From assembly GCF_012567955.1 (NCBI RefSeq), contig NZ_CP046186.1, positions 207,219 through 228,344 of the forward strand: 21,126 nt of DNA, given 5' to 3'. The position numbers and the translations under genes were made by a program. Source of the stretch: Enterobacteriaceae endosymbiont of Donacia bicoloricornis (lineage in GTDB: Bacteria > Pseudomonadota > Gammaproteobacteria > Enterobacterales > Enterobacteriaceae). The notes beneath the pieces were generated by a model that ran no database searches, was not told the DNA's origin, and worked only from the letters and a program-made list of their open reading frames with translations. How positions within the stretch are numbered: position 1 is the stretch's first letter; the number at the start of each line of letters is the position of its first letter. Positions 17,974 through 21,126 of this stretch are shown here, in pieces.

Positions 17974-19233
17974 TTAATCTTTTTTATATTCAATGATTGG
18001 TTCAGATAAATTATTAATGACTTGACTATTAATTTTAATTTTATATATATTTTTTATTGAAGGCATATCGTACATTGTATTTAATAATGCTTTTTCTAAT
18101 ATAGATCTTAATCCTCTAGCACCAGTATTTAATAAAATAGATTTTTTAGCAATTGCTTCGATTGCACTATTATCAAATTCTAATTTAATATTTTCATATT
18201 CAAATAAAGTTTGATATTGTTTAATAAGAGAATTTTTAGGTTTTAATAATATTTGTATTAATTTTTTTTCATTAAGTTCATTTAATGCAACTTTAATAGG
18301 TAGTCTCCCTATAAATTCTGGTATTAATCCAAACTTAATTAAATCTTCTGGTAATACTTTTTTTAAAAGTTTATATTTATTTGAAATTTTGTTAATGCTT
18401 TTTTTTATTCCTGAATGGAATCCTATTTTAGTAGATGTATTAATTCTATTAAGAATAATGTCTTCTAATCCATAAAAAGAACCAGCACAAATAAATAAAA
18501 TATTTTTGGTATTTATTTGTATAAAATCTTGTTGAGGATGTTTACGGCCTCCTTTTGGAGGTACATAAGCAATAGTACCTTCTATTAGTTTTAATAAAGC
18601 TTGTTGAACTCCTTCCCCAGAAACATCTCTAGTAATAGATATATTTTCTGATTTACGTGCAATTTTATCAATTTCATCAATATATATTATACCATATTCT
18701 GTTTTTTTTATATCATAGTTAGCATTTTGTAATAATCTTTGTATGATATTTTCTACATCTTCTCCAACATATCCTGCTTCTGTTAAAGTAGTTGCATCTG
18801 TAATAACAAATGGTATTTTAAGAAAACGTGCAAGTGTTTCAGCTAACAATGTTTTTCCACTTCCCGTAGGACCTAATAAAAGAATATTACTTTTTTCAAT
18901 TATATTATTTTTTTTATTATAATTATTTAATTTTTTATAATGGTTATAAACAGATACTGCAAGTATTTTTTTAGCTTTTGATTGACTGATAATATATTTA
19001 TTTAAATAATTAAAAATTTTATGTGGTGTTAAAGATTTTAAATCTTTATTTTTAATAAAAATACTATTTATATCTGTATTTTCTTTTTTTAAAATATTAT
19101 AATATAATATAATACATTCATCACAAATAAAAACTAATTGATTATTTGAAATTATCTTTTTTACTTCATTTTGATTTTTTTTACAAAAAGAACAAGAAAA
19201 TTTTATATTTAAATTTTCCTTATGATCTGTCAT
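17974..19233 (-). CDS. clpX: ATP-dependent Clp protease ATP-binding subunit ClpX
   Basis: AAA+ unfoldase that feeds substrates into ClpP. It has 419 residues from this start (424 in E. coli). The zinc-binding domain has Cys14, Cys17, Cys37 and Cys40. Walker A is GPTGSGKT (121-128) and Walker B YIDEID (Asp186, Glu187). The pore loop GYVG is at 154-157 and the RKH substrate loop at 230-232. The ClpP-docking tripeptide Ile-Gly-Phe is at 270-272, and the sensor-2 stretch TGARGLRS is near the C terminus. Presence of the IGF loop and of clpP next door indicates a working ClpXP. The start is set by GAGG six bases upstream; an in-frame ATG at 19245 overlaps that box and lacks its own. The C-terminal tail is slightly shortened. 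Confidence 0.98.
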   Translation of the reverse strand: MTDHKENLNIKFSCSFCKKNQNEVKKIISNNQLVFICDECIILYYNILKKENTDINSIFIKNKDLKSLTPHKIFNYLNKYIISQSKAKKILAVSVYNHYKKLNNYNKKNNIIEKSNILLLGPTGSGKTLLAETLARFLKIPFVITDATTLTEAGYVGEDVENIIQRLLQNANYDIKKTEYGIIYIDEIDKIARKSENISITRDVSGEGVQQALLKLIEGTIAYVPPKGGRKHPQQDFIQINTKNILFICAGSFYGLEDIILNRINTSTKIGFHSGIKKSINKISNKYKLLKKVLPEDLIKFGLIPEFIGRLPIKVALNELNEKKLIQILLKPKNSLIKQYQTLFEYENIKLEFDNSAIEAIAKKSILLNTGARGLRSILEKALLNTMYDMPSIKNIYKIKINSQVINNLSEPIIEYKKD

Positions 19234-19239
19234 TACAAA

Positions 19240-19243
19240 CCTC
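19240..19243 (-). promoter_or_regulatory. Ribosome binding site fixing the clpX start
   Basis: GAGG on the minus strand lies six bases before the ATG at 19233, whose product starts MTDHKE like E. coli ClpX (MTDKRK). This argues against the ATG four codons upstream. Confidence 0.7.
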
Positions 19244-19277
19244 ATTATTTAATAAATAAAATGATCAAATTTTATTA

Positions 19278-19305
19278 TTATATTTTTAAATTTTAAAAAA
19301 TATAA
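19278..19305 (-). terminator. GC-free hairpin just after clpP
   Basis: Perfect 10-base arms (19278-19287 and 19296-19305) flank an 8-base loop, starting three bases after the clpP stop in the 75-base clpP-clpX spacer. It may attenuate read-through into clpX or protect the clpP mRNA end. It has no G:C pair, so chance is possible. Confidence 0.3.
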
Positions 19306-19308
19306 ATG

Positions 19309-19935
19309 TTATTGTTTTCTAGTAATAATATTATCTACTAAACCATATTCTATTGCTTCTTGAGCTGATAAAAATCTATCTCTGTTAGTATCTTTTTCAA
19401 TAATTGAAATAGATTTTCCTGTATGTAATGACATAAGTTTATTTATAGAATTTTTAATTCTTAAAATTTCTTGAGTGTGAATTTCTATATCTGTTACCTG
19501 TCCTTGATAACTACCTATGGGTTGATGTATCATTATTCTAGAATTAGGTAAACAAAATCGTTTTTTTTTATTACCAGCAGCTAATAAAAAAGCAGCCATT
19601 GAACATGCCTGACCTATACAAAGTGTACTAATATCAGAATTTACAAATTGCATAGTATCATAAATAGACATTCCTGATGTAATTATACCTCCTGGACTAT
19701 TTATATATAAAAATATATCCTTATGTGAATTTTCTGAATCTAAAAATAAAATTTGAGCAATTATTAAATTTGCCATATTATCTTCAATAGGACCTGTTAA
19801 AAAGATAATACGTTCTTTTAAAAGTCGAGAATAAATATCATATGATCTTTCTCCCTTTACAGTATTTTCAATTACTATAGGGATAGTATTAATTCGATTT
19901 TTTTGAATAGTTTTATTATGTTTTTTATATAGCAT
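19309..19935 (-). CDS. clpP: ATP-dependent Clp protease proteolytic subunit
   Basis: Serine peptidase forming the double-ring chamber of ClpXP. It has 208 residues (207 in E. coli). The catalytic triad is Ser112 ([11 protein letters not shown]), His137 (MIHQP) and Asp186 (DTNRDRF), each shifted by one from the E. coli precursor numbering. The oligomerisation and handle stretches [21 protein letters not shown] and [11 protein letters not shown] are preserved. The short N-terminal extension ([14 protein letters not shown]) stands in for the E. coli propeptide, and [24 protein letters not shown] matches the mature start. A strong ribosome binding site (AAGGA on the minus strand) lies five bases upstream. 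clpX follows 75 bases downstream; bolA lies 56 bases upstream with no tig between them. Confidence 0.98.
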   Translation of the reverse strand: MLYKKHNKTIQKNRINTIPIVIENTVKGERSYDIYSRLLKERIIFLTGPIEDNMANLIIAQILFLDSENSHKDIFLYINSPGGIITSGMSIYDTMQFVNSDISTLCIGQACSMAAFLLAAGNKKKRFCLPNSRIMIHQPIGSYQGQVTDIEIHTQEILRIKNSINKLMSLHTGKSISIIEKDTNRDRFLSAQEAIEYGLVDNIITRKQ

Positions 19936-19991
19936 TATTATCCTTTAATAAAAAAATATTATATATTTTAATAATTATAAAATAAGAATTT

Positions 19992-20279
19992 TTATATATT
20001 CTGAATTTTTTGCCATTCAGATAATGTATAAGTATTTAATGATAATGAATGAATGTTATTTATTTTTTTTCCTATAATATGATAAATTAATTTATGTCGA
20101 GTAATTAATGATTTTTTAATAAAAAAATTACTTACAATAATAATTTCTAAATGAGTTATTAAATTTTTAATATTATTATTATCATTTGTATGATTATGAT
20201 ATTTACTATTATCATTAATTTTTAAATATATAGGTTGTAGATTAGATATTATTTTTTTTTTTATTTTTTTTACAATCAT
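19992..20279 (-). CDS. bolA: BolA family protein
   Basis: Small BolA-fold protein of 95 residues (105 in E. coli, whose extra length is a C-terminal tail). Alignment to E. coli BolA is direct. KKIISNLQPIYLKINDNS matches EEKLRAAFQPVFLEVVDES, HLEIIIVSNFF matches HFKVVLVSDRF, and RHKLIYHII matches RHRMIYSTL. HSLSLNTYTLSEWQ matches HALALHTYTIKEWE. The Asn/His-rich stretch near residues 25-40 fills the variable loop. BolA proteins partner monothiol glutaredoxins in iron-sulfur cluster handling and in E. coli also act as a morphology/stress regulator; which role applies here cannot be read from the sequence. No strong Shine-Dalgarno is seen. It is the ancestral upstream neighbour of the clpP-clpX-lon block. 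Confidence 0.92.
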   Translation of the reverse strand: MIVKKIKKKIISNLQPIYLKINDNSKYHNHTNDNNNIKNLITHLEIIIVSNFFIKKSLITRHKLIYHIIGKKINNIHSLSLNTYTLSEWQKIQNI

Positions 20280-20373
20280 TGTTGTAATATTTCCAAAATA
20301 TTTAATTTATATAAAATATAATAATTAATTTCTTAATATTAAATATTAATATTTTATTAATTTGTTTAATATT

Positions 20374-21126
20374 CTAAATATTAGAAATTACTAATTTTAT
20401 AATATTAGAATTACCAGCTAATATATTCGAAGAATTTTTATAATTATAATGTCCTATAAAATTTGTTATTAATCCTCCTGATTCTTTTATTATTAATTCT
20501 CCAGCAAGTAAATAATTAAAATTTTTAATATTGTTATTGATATAACAATCAATTTTATTTGCAGCTAAATAAGCTAAATCTAAAGATACAGAACCACTAA
20601 TTCTAAGTGAAATTAAATTATTTTCAAATAAATTAAATATATTAATATTATTTTTTTTAAAAAAAAAATAATTAGTATTTATAGCAAATAATAAAAAATT
20701 GTTTTTTTTATATATATCACAACGTAACTTATATCCATTTAATTGAGCATTTTTTCCTCTTATTGCGGTAAATAAATCATTTTTTAATGGATCATATATT
20801 AAAGCAATTTCTGTTATTTTTTTTATACAAATAGCTATAGATATTGAAAAATGAGGTATTTTTTTTAAAAAATTCATAATTCCATCTAAAGGATTAATAA
20901 TCCATATAGTTTTCTTATATTTAATAATAAAAAAATTTTCTTTATTTAAAATAATGATATTTTTTGAATATATATTAAAAAATATTTTAGTAATTATGTT
21001 AATTAAATTTTTATTAATTTTTTTTATAAAAAAATTACTATCATAATTTTTATCAAATACACTAATATTTTGTATCTCATAATTTTTTATAATAAAATTC
21101 CCAATATTTCGTATTATACGTATAGC
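20374..21126 (-). CDS. suhB: SuhB / inositol monophosphatase family protein, metal-site residues lost, 5' end outside window
   Basis: The frame is open from the window edge (21126) to a TAG stop, 250 codons, and aligns over its whole length with E. coli SuhB (267 residues) starting near residue 8 (AIRIIRNIGNFIIKNYE against AVRAARKAGNLIAKNYE). The Met at 20877 is internal. Fold-defining stretches survive: NPLDG followed by NFLKKIPHFSISIA, RGKNAQLNGYKLR, ISGSVSLDLAYLAANKID, AGELIIKESGG and ILAGN. The phosphatase metal site does not. The TEES motif reads LNKE, IDPLDGTTNF reads INPLDGIMNF, and the PWDFAAG Asp is Asn in KNFNYLLAG; only the Asp of PLDG remains. SuhB in E. coli also works as a non-enzymatic rRNA antitermination factor, which could explain retention. 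A decaying gene that has not yet acquired a stop is the alternative. Confidence 0.85.
   Translation of the reverse strand, partial: AIRIIRNIGNFIIKNYEIQNISVFDKNYDSNFFIKKINKNLINIITKIFFNIYSKNIIILNKENFFIIKYKKTIWIINPLDGIMNFLKKIPHFSISIAICIKKITEIALIYDPLKNDLFTAIRGKNAQLNGYKLRCDIYKKNNFLLFAINTNYFFFKKNNINIFNLFENNLISLRISGSVSLDLAYLAANKIDCYINNNIKNFNYLLAGELIIKESGGLITNFIGHYNYKNSSNILAGNSNIIKLVISNI

Noticed and set aside
20341..20354. 14-base A/T palindrome between suhB and bolA
   Set aside because: Short A/T-only palindromes are expected by chance in this composition, and no adjacent stop or promoter context supports it.
20374..20877. A 167-residue stand-alone protein starting at 20877
   Set aside because: The Met lies inside the INPLDG-IMNF motif of SuhB and the frame stays open with SuhB homology up to the window edge.

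Overview
The window reads as part of a strongly reduced, very A+T-rich genome of an obligate insect endosymbiont of the gammaproteobacterial (Enterobacterales-like) type. Every recognisable protein aligns by eye, nearly end to end, with its Escherichia coli counterpart. Codons are mostly A/T-ending, surface residues have drifted to Lys/Asn/Ile, spacers are short and almost free of G and C, and coding sequence carries many A10-A12 tracts. I see no mobile element, CRISPR array, tRNA or rRNA, and no gene-free stretch longer than about 230 bases. The host and exact lineage cannot be named from the sequence alone.

Layout. Plus strand, 1-6512: sucA (5' end outside the window) and sucB, then cydA, cydB and a 28-codon cydX. 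This keeps the E. coli order suc...cydABX but lacks sucCD and everything else between sucB and cydA. Plus strand, 6743-8662: parE, the topoisomerase IV B subunit (not gyrB, judged by residue pattern and length). Plus strand, 8857-14311: aceE-aceF-lpd without pdhR. Minus strand, 21126 down to 14402: suhB (5' end outside the window), bolA, clpP, clpX, lon and dapE, converging on lpd. The bolA-clpP-clpX-lon block is the E. coli order with tig (trigger factor) deleted; dapE is fused into it through a one-base stop/start overlap with lon.

How the genes work together. AceE/AceF/Lpd convert pyruvate to acetyl-CoA. SucA/SucB with the same Lpd convert 2-oxoglutarate to succinyl-CoA. The NADH can feed the quinol pool, which cytochrome bd oxidase (CydABX) re-oxidises with O2. 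With sucCD absent here, a likely use of succinyl-CoA is the succinylase route to diaminopimelate/lysine, where DapE removes the succinyl group later. ClpXP and Lon form the ATP-dependent proteolysis set.

Points most worth a second look: a SuhB whose ORF is intact but whose metal-binding acidic residues are nearly all replaced, suggesting that only a non-enzymatic role (rRNA antitermination) is kept; a SucB whose E3-binding domain has lost its conserved second half; a minimal CydX; and GC-free hairpins in most spacers between transcription units.
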